From Candidatus Zixiibacteriota bacterium (GTDB lineage: Bacteria; Desulfobacterota; Binatia; UBA9968), in assembly GCA_035574315.1 (NCBI GenBank), contig DATLYW010000053.1:103802-167801 (forward strand): a stretch of 64,000 nucleotides of DNA, in the 5' to 3' direction. The notes below the pieces were generated by a model, which ran no database searches, had not been told where the DNA came from, and saw only the letters and a list, made by a program, of their open reading frames with translations. The translations under genes and the position numbers were made by a program. This document shows positions 1-8,034 of this stretch, one piece after another. Every line of letters begins with the position of its first letter. Within the stretch, counting starts at the first letter, position 1.

Positions 1-1063
1 TGCTGACGTTGCCCATGTCGGGGCTGCCGCCCCCGGGAATCGGCCAGTGGGCGACCACCTTGCGCGTCGCGAAATCGACCACCGAAACGCTGCCTTTTCC
101 TTTCGGCGGCCCGTAAACCCGCGCCGCGCCGCGGTTGGCGACGTAGAGCTTGGTCCCGTCCCTGCTCGGGTACAGGCCGTGCGCTCCCACGCCCGTCTTG
201 ATATGGCCGACCTCGACGAAACGGTCGCCGTCGACCAGGAAGATTCCCTCGGATTTCATGTCGGCGATAAAGAACAGTTTGCCGTCGGGCGAGACCCGAA
301 CGTCCTGGGGCATACCTCCGCGCGAGAGCCGCAGGTAGCCGGCCGTCTTCTTCCCGACCAGGTCGATCTTGGCGAGCCTGCCGCTGTACTCGCACGTGAA
401 GATCGCGTAACGCCCGTCGATCGAGAAATCCGCGTGGTTGATCCCGTCGCATTCGGGCGTCTCGATGGAGTACTTCATCGCCATCGTCTGCGGGTCGCGG
501 AAATCGAGGCGCTTCCTCGCCTCCGCCACGATGATCGTGGCGCTGCCGTCGGGAGTGAAATACATGTTGTAGGGATCGTCGACGGGGATCGACTTTCCGG
601 GCTTGCCGGTGACGGGATCGATCGGGGTGACGCTCCCGTCCGTGCGCCCCTCGGCATTGTTGTTGACCCACAGGGTCTTGAGGTCCCAGGAAGGGACGAC
701 GTGCTGCGGGTGGATTCCGACGGGGAACTTGTCCACGACCCGGAAGGTCGCCGGGTCGATCACCCAGACGTCATTGGAAGCCCGGTTCGGCACGTAGACG
801 CGCGAGAGGTGGCGGGCGACGACCGGGCTCAGCTTGGTCGGAGCCGTCTCCCCGTACAGGTTGTTGGGATCGACAACCGGGGGCATTCCGGGAACGGTCC
901 GGATGGCGCGAGCGCCCGCGGGCTCGGCGCCCGGGGCGTCGAAGCACCATCCCAGGAAAATCGTCCCCGCGAGCGCCGCCGCCGCGATCCGCCGACGGCA
1001 TTTTTTCGCCTTCTCGGCCGGGCGGGCGTTTGCAGAGCCGGGAAATCGCCGCTCAGGCGGCAT
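1..1063 (-). CDS. YVTN-type beta-propeller protein, exported (C-terminus off window)
   Basis: At least 354 residues are visible and the C-terminus lies beyond the left edge. The N-terminus has a basic stretch (KCRRR) followed by a hydrophobic segment (IAAAALAGTIFLGWC), so export, possibly as a lipoprotein, is likely. The rest is made of short blade-like repeats such as VYVPNRASNDVWVIDPAT and KLYVANRGAARVYG, typical of 40-residue YVTN/YncE-like propellers. The chosen ATG overlaps the stop of the upstream CoxL-like gene by 11 nt, which points to translational coupling. Known members bind ligands, cofactors or partner proteins in the periplasm. A periplasmic partner or sensor role for this oxidoreductase operon is inference. 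Confidence 0.75.
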   Translation of the reverse strand, partial: MPPERRFPGSANARPAEKAKKCRRRIAAAALAGTIFLGWCFDAPGAEPAGARAIRTVPGMPPVVDPNNLYGETAPTKLSPVVARHLSRVYVPNRASNDVWVIDPATFRVVDKFPVGIHPQHVVPSWDLKTLWVNNNAEGRTDGSVTPIDPVTGKPGKSIPVDDPYNMYFTPDGSATIIVAEARKRLDFRDPQTMAMKYSIETPECDGINHADFSIDGRYAIFTCEYSGRLAKIDLVGKKTAGYLRLSRGGMPQDVRVSPDGKLFFIADMKSEGIFLVDGDRFVEVGHIKTGVGAHGLYPSRDGTKLYVANRGAARVYGPPKGKGSVSVVDFATRKVVAHWPIPGGGSPDMGNVS

Positions 1064-3362
1064 TTTTTTTCCTTTGCATCGCCCAGTAGACGTTTTCCGG
1101 CTTGAGCGGCAGGTCGTAGACGCGCACGCCGATCGCGTCCGCGACGGCGTTGCCGATGGCCGCTGGGGTAGGCGCGAGCCCCGGCTCGCCGAGCCCCTTG
1201 GCGCCGTAGGGGCCTTCGGGCTCGGGGCACTCGACGATGATCGGGATCATCTCCGGCAGATCGAGCGACGTGACCAGGTGATAGTCGAGGAACGAGGGAT
1301 TGCGCACCTTGCCGGAGCTGTCGACGACCATTTCCTCGTGCAGCGCCGAGCCGATGCCCATGGCCAGCCCGCCTTCGATCTGGGCCACGCAGTTGAGCGG
1401 GTTGATCGCCTTGCCGACGTCGTGCGCGGCCGACATGCGCACCAGGCGCACCCGGCCGCTTTCCTCGTCGACCAGCACCTCGGCCGCCTGGGTCGCATAC
1501 ATGTAGAAGGCCGAGGCGTGGTCGCTGTGACCGGTCTCCAGGTCGAGGTCCTTGCCGATCTCGTAGGTATACGAGCCGTCCCCGCGCACGGATCCTTCCG
1601 GACCGAACTTCCGGCGTACGACTTCTCCGATCGGCAGCGCCATCTGCGGCTGGTCCTTGAGGAACACCTTCCCGTCGGCGAACTCGAGATCCGCGGGCTT
1701 CGCCTCGAGCATGGGCGCGGCCGCTTCCGCGATCTGCTCGCGGGCATGGATCGCCGCCCTGCGCACGGCGTTCCCCATGTGGTACGTGCTCCGGCTTGAC
1801 GTGGTCGACGCGTCGTACGGGATGACGTCGGTGTCGAGCGGGTGCATCCGGACCCGCTCGATCGGCACCGCCAGCTCCTCGGCCGCGACCTGGGACAGGA
1901 TCGTGTTGCAGCCCTGGCCGATCTCGACGGTTCCCGCCAGCACGGTAACCTGTCCCCGGGAATCCACGATCACGCCCGCGTTCGAGGTGGTCGGGGAGCG
2001 AGTGGGCTTCTGGATGCAGGCCAGGCCCTTGCCCGAGCGCATGCCCGGCTTGGCCGGGGCCGATCTCTTGCCCCACTCGATGGCCGCCGCGGCCTTGAGC
2101 AGCGTCTCTTTGAGGCCGACGCTGTGGAGCCGCTCGCCCCAGTAGGACACGTCGCCGTCGACGAAGATGTTCTTGAGCCGCAGCTCCAGCGGATCCATTC
2201 CGAGTCGCCGGGCGATCTCGTCCATCTGCTGCTCGCACGCCCACGCGCCCTGCGGGATCCCGTATCCCCGGTAAGAGCCCGCCACCGGCTTGTTGGTGTA
2301 GACGGCGTAGCCGTCGACCTTGACGTGCGGAATGCGGTAGGGGCCGGGCGCCGGCAGGCTGCCGCGGATGCAGACCGTGGGGCTTTTTTCCGCGTACGCA
2401 CCCGCTCCCCAGTAAAGCGTCATCTCGCGCGCCATCAGCGTGCCGTCCTTCTTCACTCCCGTCTTGCAGTACACGACGCATTCGTGGCGCGTGAGGGTCG
2501 AGATGAAGGTCTCTTCCCGGTTGAACTTCACGCGCACCGGCCTTCCGCCGGTGTGGAACGCGAGCGCGACCGCGATCGGCTCGACCTTGAGCCCGCCTTT
2601 GGAGCCGAAGCCGCCCCCCTGCAGAGGATTGATGAAACGAATCTTCTCCTTGGGCATTCCGAGAGCTTCCGATATCTCGTGGAGCGCCCGGAACGGGGCG
2701 TCGTTGGCCACCCAGAGGGTCAGCCGTCCGCTTTCCCGGTCGAACTGTGCGTGCGCCGAGTGCGGCTCCATCGCCGCATGCTGTATGATCGGCACGAAAT
2801 ATCGTTCGCTGAGGACGAGATCGGACTGCGCGAAGCCCTGCTCGACGTCGCCGGTTCGCAGCTTGAAATGCTCCGCGATGTTCGGCAGATGCGAACCGAC
2901 GATGAAATCGGCCTTGCGGTAGGAGGCGAAATCCTCGTGGATCTGGACGGCCCCCGGCTTGCAGGCCTGCTCGGGGTCGGTGTAGACGGGCAGGTCCTCG
3001 TACTCGACCTCGATGAGCCTGACCGCGGCCTGCGCCGTGTCCTCGTCCTCCGCCGCTACTGCGGCCACCGGCTCCCCGATGTAGCGCACCTTGCCGCGCG
3101 CCAGGAACGGTTTATCCTTGATCGACTCACCGTGCGTCCAGGGCGCGTCCTCTCCGGTCACCACCGCGACGACTCCCGGGTGGCGGCGTGCCTTCTCGAC
3201 GTCAATCCGCTTGATTCTGGCGTGGGCCCTCGTGCTGAACAACACCTTGCCGTAAAGCATGTTCGGCAGGACGAGATCGTAACCGTAAACCGCCTCCCCG
3301 GTGACCTTCTCCAGGGCATCCACCCGGGTCACGGGTTTGCCGATGAACTTCAGCTCCGACAT
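1053..3362 (-). CDS. CoxL/XdhB-type molybdopterin-binding large subunit
   Basis: Predicted catalytic subunit (769 aa from this start) of a three-subunit molybdenum hydroxylase of the xanthine dehydrogenase family. The start is ATG at 3362, preceded by GGAGCGGAA; an upstream in-frame ATG would only add a low-quality extension. The Moco-contact motif GGGFGSKGG is near residue 250. The C-terminal KGLGEPGLAP supplies the expected catalytic glutamate. The active-site loop reads SYRGYGIPQ, not the AYxCSFR loop of form I CO dehydrogenase, so it should not be called a CO dehydrogenase. It sits with medium and small subunits in the order amidohydrolase-M-S-L. Hydroxylation of an N-heterocycle or aromatic substrate is inferred; the true substrate is unknown. 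Confidence 0.88.
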   Translation of the reverse strand: MSELKFIGKPVTRVDALEKVTGEAVYGYDLVLPNMLYGKVLFSTRAHARIKRIDVEKARRHPGVVAVVTGEDAPWTHGESIKDKPFLARGKVRYIGEPVAAVAAEDEDTAQAAVRLIEVEYEDLPVYTDPEQACKPGAVQIHEDFASYRKADFIVGSHLPNIAEHFKLRTGDVEQGFAQSDLVLSERYFVPIIQHAAMEPHSAHAQFDRESGRLTLWVANDAPFRALHEISEALGMPKEKIRFINPLQGGGFGSKGGLKVEPIAVALAFHTGGRPVRVKFNREETFISTLTRHECVVYCKTGVKKDGTLMAREMTLYWGAGAYAEKSPTVCIRGSLPAPGPYRIPHVKVDGYAVYTNKPVAGSYRGYGIPQGAWACEQQMDEIARRLGMDPLELRLKNIFVDGDVSYWGERLHSVGLKETLLKAAAAIEWGKRSAPAKPGMRSGKGLACIQKPTRSPTTSNAGVIVDSRGQVTVLAGTVEIGQGCNTILSQVAAEELAVPIERVRMHPLDTDVIPYDASTTSSRSTYHMGNAVRRAAIHAREQIAEAAAPMLEAKPADLEFADGKVFLKDQPQMALPIGEVVRRKFGPEGSVRGDGSYTYEIGKDLDLETGHSDHASAFYMYATQAAEVLVDEESGRVRLVRMSAAHDVGKAINPLNCVAQIEGGLAMGIGSALHEEMVVDSSGKVRNPSFLDYHLVTSLDLPEMIPIIVECPEPEGPYGAKGLGEPGLAPTPAAIGNAVADAIGVRVYDLPLKPENVYWAMQRKKNAA

Positions 3363-3452
3363 TTCCGCTCCTTCGGGCCTTTCAAAAGCTCGCACCTTCA
3401 GGCGACGATCGAGCCGTTCGCTGAAAAGAAAAAACCGCAAGCCATGACGACA

Positions 3453-3932
3453 TCAGCCGTTCCTCGACCTCAGCTCCGCCGCCGCGTCCCTGACCGCCTG
3501 AACGATCTTGACATAGCCCGTGCAGCGGCAGAGATTCCCGGAGAGAGCGAAGCGGATCTCTTCCTCGCTCGGGTCGGGGTTTTCGTCCAGCAGCGCCTTG
3601 GCCATCATCAGCATCCCGGGCGTGCAGTAGCCGCATTGCGCGCCGCCGTCGCGGATGAACGCTTTCTGGATCGGATGCAGCTCGGGACCGATCTTCAGCC
3701 CTTCGATGGTGACGATTTCGGCGCCGTCGAGCTCGGCCGAGAGAACCAGGCACGAATTGACCGGCTTGCCGTTCAGGTAAACGGTGCAGGCGCCGCAGTC
3801 CCCGGTGCCGCACCCTTCCTTGGTCCCGGTGAGCCCGATCTCGTCCCGCAGCAGGTCGAGCAGCAGGCGATGGTTGGGGACCTCCAGCGAAACCGCCTTC
3901 CCGTTCAGCTTGAAGTGGATCTCTTTTTTCAT
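3453..3932 (-). CDS. CoxS-type 2Fe-2S small subunit of molybdenum hydroxylase
   Basis: A 159-aa iron-sulfur subunit of the usual family length. The N-terminal plant-ferredoxin-like cluster ligands are C41, C46, C49 and C61 (EGCGTGDCGACTV). The C-terminal all-helical domain carries the second [2Fe-2S] cluster with C100, C103, C135 and C137 (QCGYCTPG and LCRCTGY). It passes electrons from Moco in the large subunit to FAD in the medium subunit. No signal peptide is present, so this complex is probably cytoplasmic, unlike the Tat-bearing homologue at 39980-40615. It starts 18 nt after the medium-subunit gene and is followed by a 90-nt gap before the large subunit. Confidence 0.93.
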   Translation of the reverse strand: MKKEIHFKLNGKAVSLEVPNHRLLLDLLRDEIGLTGTKEGCGTGDCGACTVYLNGKPVNSCLVLSAELDGAEIVTIEGLKIGPELHPIQKAFIRDGGAQCGYCTPGMLMMAKALLDENPDPSEEEIRFALSGNLCRCTGYVKIVQAVRDAAAELRSRNG

Positions 3933-3950
3933 CGTTCCCCCGGGCCGCGG

Positions 3951-4868
3951 CTAGTACCGGCGGTCGCGCCGGTCGCGCCACGGGATCGCGCCCCCGCGCG
4001 GCGCGGCGGCGTTCAACAGGGCCCGCTTCGTCATGGCCCCGACCATGGCCCTGCGGTACTCGGCCGAAGAGCGGACGTCGCTGATCGGCCTGCTCTCGCG
4101 CGCGGCCTCCTCTCCCGCCGCCGCGGCGACCTCTTCGGTCAGGACGCGCCCCTCCACCGCCGCCTCGGCCCGGCGCGCGCGCAGCGGCGTGGGCGCCACC
4201 GCCCCCAGCACGATGCGGACGCCCGTGCAGCGCCTCTCGCCCGCTTCCAGGGCGAAGGCGACCGCCACGCCGACATAGGCGAGGTCCATCATGTCGCGCG
4301 GCGAGAACTTGATGTACTCGCCGACCAGCCCGGGCGCGCTTTTCGGGATGGTGATCGCGGTCAGGATCTCCTCGGGACGCATCACCGTCTGACCCGGCCC
4401 GCGGAAGAACTCCTCCAGCGGCAGCGAGCGCTCGCCGTCGGCGCCGGCGATCGTGACCTGGGCGTCAAGCGCGATCAGGCTCGGAGCGACGTCGGCCGAC
4501 GGCGTGGCGTTGGCCATGTTGCCGCCCACCGTCGCCCGGTTGCGGATCTGGATCGATCCGACCTCGGCGGCGCTCTGGGCGAGAAACGGGTATTTCCGCC
4601 TGAGCAGGGGCGAGGTCTCGATCTCGCGCATCGTGGTCAGCGCTCCGATGACGATACCCCCGTCGCCGTTCTCCTGGATTCCCGTCAGGCCGGGGATGCG
4701 CTTGAGATCGACGACGTACTTGGGCAGCAGCCCCTTCTCCTTCATCGCGATGACGAGGTCCGTGCCGCCGGCCAGGAAGCGGCCGCCCGGCCCCTTCTCG
4801 AGGACGATCCGGCTGGCTTCCCGCAGTGTCGCCGGCTGATAGAACTCGAACGGTTCGGTTCGCTTCAT
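3951..4868 (-). CDS. CoxM-type FAD-binding medium subunit
   Basis: A 305-aa FAD-binding subunit of the CO dehydrogenase flavoprotein/xanthine dehydrogenase FAD family. The start MKRTEPFEFYQPATL at 4868 matches the usual N-terminus (EFxxPxTLxEA); longer in-frame starts give a non-homologous extension. FAD pyrophosphate contacts are seen in FLAGGTDL (about residues 35-42) and in TVGGNMANATPSAD (about residues 110-123), with the CO_deh_flav_C domain following. It lacks the cysteine-rich insertion seen in the homologue at 43019-44020. The gene lies 20 nt after the amidohydrolase stop and 18 nt before coxS, consistent with one transcript. Confidence 0.92.
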   Translation of the reverse strand: MKRTEPFEFYQPATLREASRIVLEKGPGGRFLAGGTDLVIAMKEKGLLPKYVVDLKRIPGLTGIQENGDGGIVIGALTTMREIETSPLLRRKYPFLAQSAAEVGSIQIRNRATVGGNMANATPSADVAPSLIALDAQVTIAGADGERSLPLEEFFRGPGQTVMRPEEILTAITIPKSAPGLVGEYIKFSPRDMMDLAYVGVAVAFALEAGERRCTGVRIVLGAVAPTPLRARRAEAAVEGRVLTEEVAAAAGEEAARESRPISDVRSSAEYRRAMVGAMTKRALLNAAAPRGGAIPWRDRRDRRY

Positions 4869-4888
4869 GGCCCACGCCGATCCGTGCG

Positions 4889-6259
4889 CTACACCAGCGG
4901 GCGGACCATCCGCCCGATCGGCCGGCCGCAGGGCTCGCCGTCGCGCATCTGGACGTGGCCGCGGACCACGGTGCAGACGGGAACGCCCTTCACCTTCCAG
5001 CCATGCCACGGCGACGGCTTGTTCTTGCTGTGGAGCTTGTTCACGTCGATCACCGCTTCCTTGTCCATGTCGACGATCGTCACGTCGCCGTCGGAGCCGA
5101 GCCGGATCGCTCCCTTTTTCGGATAAACCTGCCAGACCCTGGCGGGATTCTCACAGGCCACCTTGACGTACTGGTTGAGCGTGAGGCGCCCCTTGTTCAC
5201 TTCCGTAAGGATGAGGGGGACGCCGGTTTCCACGCCGCAGAAGCCGGAAATGCAGTCCCAGATCGCGGGCTTGGTGAGTTTGCCGTAGAGATCCGAGCCC
5301 TTCTCTTCGAGCGTGTGGGGGGAGTGATCGGTCGCGAGCATGTCGACGAAGCCCTTCCGCAGCCCTTCCCACAGCACCTCGGCGTGGTCCTTGGTGCGCA
5401 CGGGCGGATTCATCTTGAGCAGCGGCCCCACCTGATCCATGTCGGCGGGCTCCCGCAGGAGATAGTGCGGACCGGTTTCCGCCGTCACGCGCAGGCCGCG
5501 GGCCTTGGCGTCGCGCACCATGTAGGCGGCCTGCTTGGAGCTCATGTGGAAGACGTGCAGCTTGGTCCCGAAGGTCTCGGCGAAAAACAGCGCGTGGTGG
5601 ACCGATTCCGCCTCGCAGATGTCGGGCCGCGAGGCTTCCCAGTAACGCGGCTCGTTCTTGCCTTCGGCCTTGAGCTTGTTGGTGCAGTACGCCATGATCT
5701 GCCGGTTCTCGGCGTGGATCCCCAGCGGCAGCTTCGACTGAGCGATCAGGTCGAACGCTTCCATGCACATCCCGTCGTCGGGAAAGGGGAGATTGCCGAT
5801 CGTTTCTCCAAAGAAGATCTTGAAGCCGATCGCTCCCGCGGCCGCCATCGGCAGGATTTCCTTCGTGTTCGTCTGAACGACGACGCCGGTGACCCCGAAG
5901 TCGACCAGCGACTTCTCCTCGCCGAGCCGCTGCTTGATCCGGACCTGCTCCGCGTCGGCGGTCGGGGGCACGGTGTTCGGCATATCGATCACGAAGGTCA
6001 CCCCGCCGCAGACGGCTGCGGTCGAGCCGGTGGCGAAGTCCTCCTTGTGAGTCATTCCCGGTTCGCGGAAGTGGACGTGGCCGTCGATGATGCCGGGGAG
6101 GATGTGACGCCCCTTCGCGTCGATCTCTTCCTTGGCGGACGGCAGGGAGTCGTCGGAGCCGATCGCGACGAACTTCCCGCCCGTGATCGCGACACCGCCC
6201 TTGAAGGTCTCTTCCGGGGTGGTCACCCAGCCGTTCTTGATCACCAGGTCTGCAGCCAT
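4889..6259 (-). CDS. Dihydropyrimidinase/allantoinase/dihydroorotase-family amidohydrolase
   Basis: A 456-aa cyclic amidohydrolase with a TIM-barrel metal site. Visible metal ligands are HxH in GIIDGHVHFREPG near residue 60, a probable carbamylated lysine in GFKIFFGE near residue 148, histidines in GIHAENRQ and FHMSS, and the aspartate of ATDHSPH near residue 315. A beta-sandwich domain at both termini is typical. Such enzymes open cyclic amide rings (hydantoins, dihydropyrimidines, allantoin); the sequence alone does not fix the substrate. It is the first enzymatic gene of the operon, 23 nt after the GntR gene, and is grouped with a molybdenum hydroxylase. A ring-hydroxylation and ring-opening route for an N-heterocycle is therefore a reasonable inference. 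Confidence 0.88.
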   Translation of the reverse strand: MAADLVIKNGWVTTPEETFKGGVAITGGKFVAIGSDDSLPSAKEEIDAKGRHILPGIIDGHVHFREPGMTHKEDFATGSTAAVCGGVTFVIDMPNTVPPTADAEQVRIKQRLGEEKSLVDFGVTGVVVQTNTKEILPMAAAGAIGFKIFFGETIGNLPFPDDGMCMEAFDLIAQSKLPLGIHAENRQIMAYCTNKLKAEGKNEPRYWEASRPDICEAESVHHALFFAETFGTKLHVFHMSSKQAAYMVRDAKARGLRVTAETGPHYLLREPADMDQVGPLLKMNPPVRTKDHAEVLWEGLRKGFVDMLATDHSPHTLEEKGSDLYGKLTKPAIWDCISGFCGVETGVPLILTEVNKGRLTLNQYVKVACENPARVWQVYPKKGAIRLGSDGDVTIVDMDKEAVIDVNKLHSKNKPSPWHGWKVKGVPVCTVVRGHVQMRDGEPCGRPIGRMVRPLV

Positions 6260-6282
6260 AGAGTTTCCTTTCTTTTCTGAGT

Positions 6283-7005
6283 TTATTCGAAAAATTCGTT
6301 TCTGCGAAGCCGGCGGATCGCCTGCCGCTGCCGGAGATCGGCCAGCACGTTTTCCTTGCCCTGCCGGACGTGGGACCGGACGATTCGCACCGCTTCCTCC
6401 GCATCGCGGCTCTCGATCGCGGCCAGCAGGTTGAGGTGCTCCCGATGCGCGGCCATGCCCCGGGCCGGATCGTACAGCCCGTCGGTGCGGCGCTTGAGCA
6501 CAATTCGTTCGAAGACGTGCCGGAGCGCGTTCTTGAGCGTCTGGTTGCCCGCCAGGTCGGCGATCGCCAGGTGCACGTCCTGATCGTAAATCAGCCGGTC
6601 GCGGGTGAAGCGTTTCCCGACATCCCGCCCGTACAGCTCCACCTTGTCGCGCAACCGCCGCAACGACGCCGGCGTGAGATTGCGGACCGCCTTTTCCACC
6701 GTAAAGGCTTCCAGGGCCTCGCGCAACTCATAAAGCTCCTCGGCCTCTTGAATTCCAATTTCTTTGCAGGTAAAACCCCGGTTCGGCAGGAAGGAGACGT
6801 ACCCCTCCTGCACGAGTCGGGTCAGGGCCTCGCGCACCGGCGTCCGACTGACGCCGAGACGCTCGCTCAGCTCTTGATGGTGAAGCTTCTGCCCGGGCAT
6901 GACCTCGTTGGACAAGATCAGTTTCTTGATTTCATGATAGACGCGGCCTGAGAGATTTTCCCCGGCCCGGACCTTTAACTTGGGTTTCCTGACCAGATTG
7001 CTCAT
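6283..7005 (-). CDS. GntR-family transcriptional regulator, FadR/FCD subfamily
   Basis: About 240 aa with an N-terminal winged helix (SGRVYHEIKKLILSNEVMPG, then SERLGVSRTPVREALTRL) and a C-terminal all-helical FCD ligand domain. Probable FCD metal residues are D and H in YDQDVHLAIADLAGN, H in AAHREHL and H in VRSHVRQG. I prefer the ATG at 7005. An in-frame ATG at 7038 lies inside an operator-like palindrome and almost at the predicted transcript start. Neither start has an obvious Shine-Dalgarno sequence. It is the first gene of the leftward catabolic operon and is divergent from the transporter operon. Repression relieved by a small carboxylic ligand is usual for the family and is inferred here. 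Confidence 0.9.
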   Translation of the reverse strand: MSNLVRKPKLKVRAGENLSGRVYHEIKKLILSNEVMPGQKLHHQELSERLGVSRTPVREALTRLVQEGYVSFLPNRGFTCKEIGIQEAEELYELREALEAFTVEKAVRNLTPASLRRLRDKVELYGRDVGKRFTRDRLIYDQDVHLAIADLAGNQTLKNALRHVFERIVLKRRTDGLYDPARGMAAHREHLNLLAAIESRDAEEAVRIVRSHVRQGKENVLADLRQRQAIRRLRRNEFFE

Positions 7006-7016
7006 GCGTAGGCGAG

Positions 7017-7038
7017 TTGCATAAATTTTTTTATGCAA
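7017..7038. promoter_or_regulatory. Operator-like inverted repeat upstream of gntR
   Basis: A perfect 9-bp inverted repeat, TTGCATAAA and TTTATGCAA, is separated by 4 nt. It lies just downstream of the predicted gntR promoter and ahead of the preferred gntR start. Size, symmetry and position fit an autoregulatory binding site for the adjacent FCD regulator; binding is inferred. Confidence 0.65.
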
Positions 7039-7047
7039 ACGTCTCGG

Positions 7048-7076
7048 AACCTATCCGATCGTCGACCTCTTGTCAA
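7048..7076 (-). promoter_or_regulatory. Predicted sigma70-type promoter for the gntR operon
   Basis: On the minus strand TTGACA (7076-7071) is followed after 17 nt by TAGGTT (7053-7048). The -35 is perfect and the -10 is weak. The start point would fall near 7041, so the palindrome at 7017-7038 would cover the first transcribed bases, a usual place for repressor control. Confidence 0.45.
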
Positions 7077-7090
7077 TCAACGAAACGCGC

Positions 7091-7118
7091 TTGAAAAAAG
7101 CAATAGAAATGATAATAC
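7091..7118 (+). promoter_or_regulatory. Predicted sigma70-type promoter for the ABC transporter operon
   Basis: TTGAAA at 7091-7096 and TAATAC at 7113-7118 are spaced by 16 nt. This gives a leader of about 70 nt before the GTG at 7197. The element is divergent from and about 15 bp away from the gntR promoter -35, so one regulator bound between them could control both operons. Confidence 0.45.
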
Positions 7119-7196
7119 GCTTGCGACCCGGGCCCGGGCCCTCCTGGGCGCGGCGTACGGCGAGCGGCAACGACCGGCACATTTTAAGGAGGCAAT

Positions 7197-8012
7197 GTGG
7201 CACAGACCAAGTTGCAGGCCATTGGATTGAGGCACGAGTACTACCAGCCGCGAACGGGCGGGCGCCTGCTCGCTCTGGACAACATCAACCTGTCGGTTGA
7301 AGACGGGGAGTTCGTCACGATCGTCGGCCCCAGCGGCTGCGGCAAGACCACCTTTATTAACCTCGCCGACGGCCTGTTGAAGCCGACGGCGGGCCAGATC
7401 CTCATCGACGGCAAGCCGGTTACCGGTCCCGGCACGGACCGGGGCATGGTGTTCCAGGACTCCTGCCTGATGCCTTGGCGGACGGTTTTCAAGAACGTAA
7501 TCTTCGGTCTGGAATGCCAGGGGTTGGACAACGCCGAAGGGCAGGAACGGGCCAGAAGGTTCATCAAGCTGGTCGGCCTCGAGGGATTCGAAGACCATTA
7601 CCCGCACGAGCTCTCCGGCGGCATGCAGCAGCGCTGCAACCTGGCGCGGGCGCTCACGGTGGATCCCAAGATCCTCATCATGGACGAGCCCTTCGCCGCT
7701 CTCGACGCCCAGACCCGCGAGATCATGCAGCTCGAGCTGTTGCGCATCTGGCAGGAGGCGGGCAAGACGGTGCTCTTCATCACGCACCAGATCAACGAGG
7801 CAATCTACCTGGCCGATCGGGTGATCGTCTTCGGGGCGAGGCCCGGCAAGGTCAAGCAGACGATCAAGATCGATCTGCCGCGCCCGCGGCCCCTGTCGGT
7901 GAAGCGCGATCGGAAGTTTCTCGACTACGAGGATCAGCTCTGGAACCTGATCGAGGAAGAAGTCAAGAAAACCATGGTCGCGGACCAGGTCGTCCACAAC
8001 ATCAACGCGTAA
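7197..8012 (+). CDS. NitT/TauT-type ABC transporter ATP-binding protein
   Basis: A 271-aa ATPase with Walker A GPSGCGKTT near residue 46, Q-loop VFQDSCLMPW, signature LSGGMQQRCNLARAL, Walker B ILIMDEPFAALD and H-loop FITHQINEA. The LMPW Q-loop context and short C-terminus match the nitrate/sulfonate/taurine (SsuB/TauB) group. The start is GTG at 7197, with AAGGAGG ending 4 nt before it; the ATG at 7195 is out of frame. It is the first gene of the transporter operon, 22 nt before the permease. It is unusual that the partner permease is of the fused Fe(III)/thiamine type and that a second, different ATPase follows. Confidence 0.92.
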   Translation: MAQTKLQAIGLRHEYYQPRTGGRLLALDNINLSVEDGEFVTIVGPSGCGKTTFINLADGLLKPTAGQILIDGKPVTGPGTDRGMVFQDSCLMPWRTVFKNVIFGLECQGLDNAEGQERARRFIKLVGLEGFEDHYPHELSGGMQQRCNLARALTVDPKILIMDEPFAALDAQTREIMQLELLRIWQEAGKTVLFITHQINEAIYLADRVIVFGARPGKVKQTIKIDLPRPRPLSVKRDRKFLDYEDQLWNLIEEEVKKTMVADQVVHNINA

Positions 8013-8034
8013 CGGATCGCGTCGGGAGGGAAGG

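Noticed and set aside
1053..3362. Annotation as form I CO dehydrogenase (CoxL)
   Set aside because: The active-site loop SYRGYGIPQ lacks the AYxCSFR signature; the same holds for the large subunits at 13965 and 40602.
1842..5126. A 1094-codon plus-strand ORF
   Set aside because: It is antisense to the molybdenum hydroxylase operon and is a product of high GC; the minus-strand genes have clear families.
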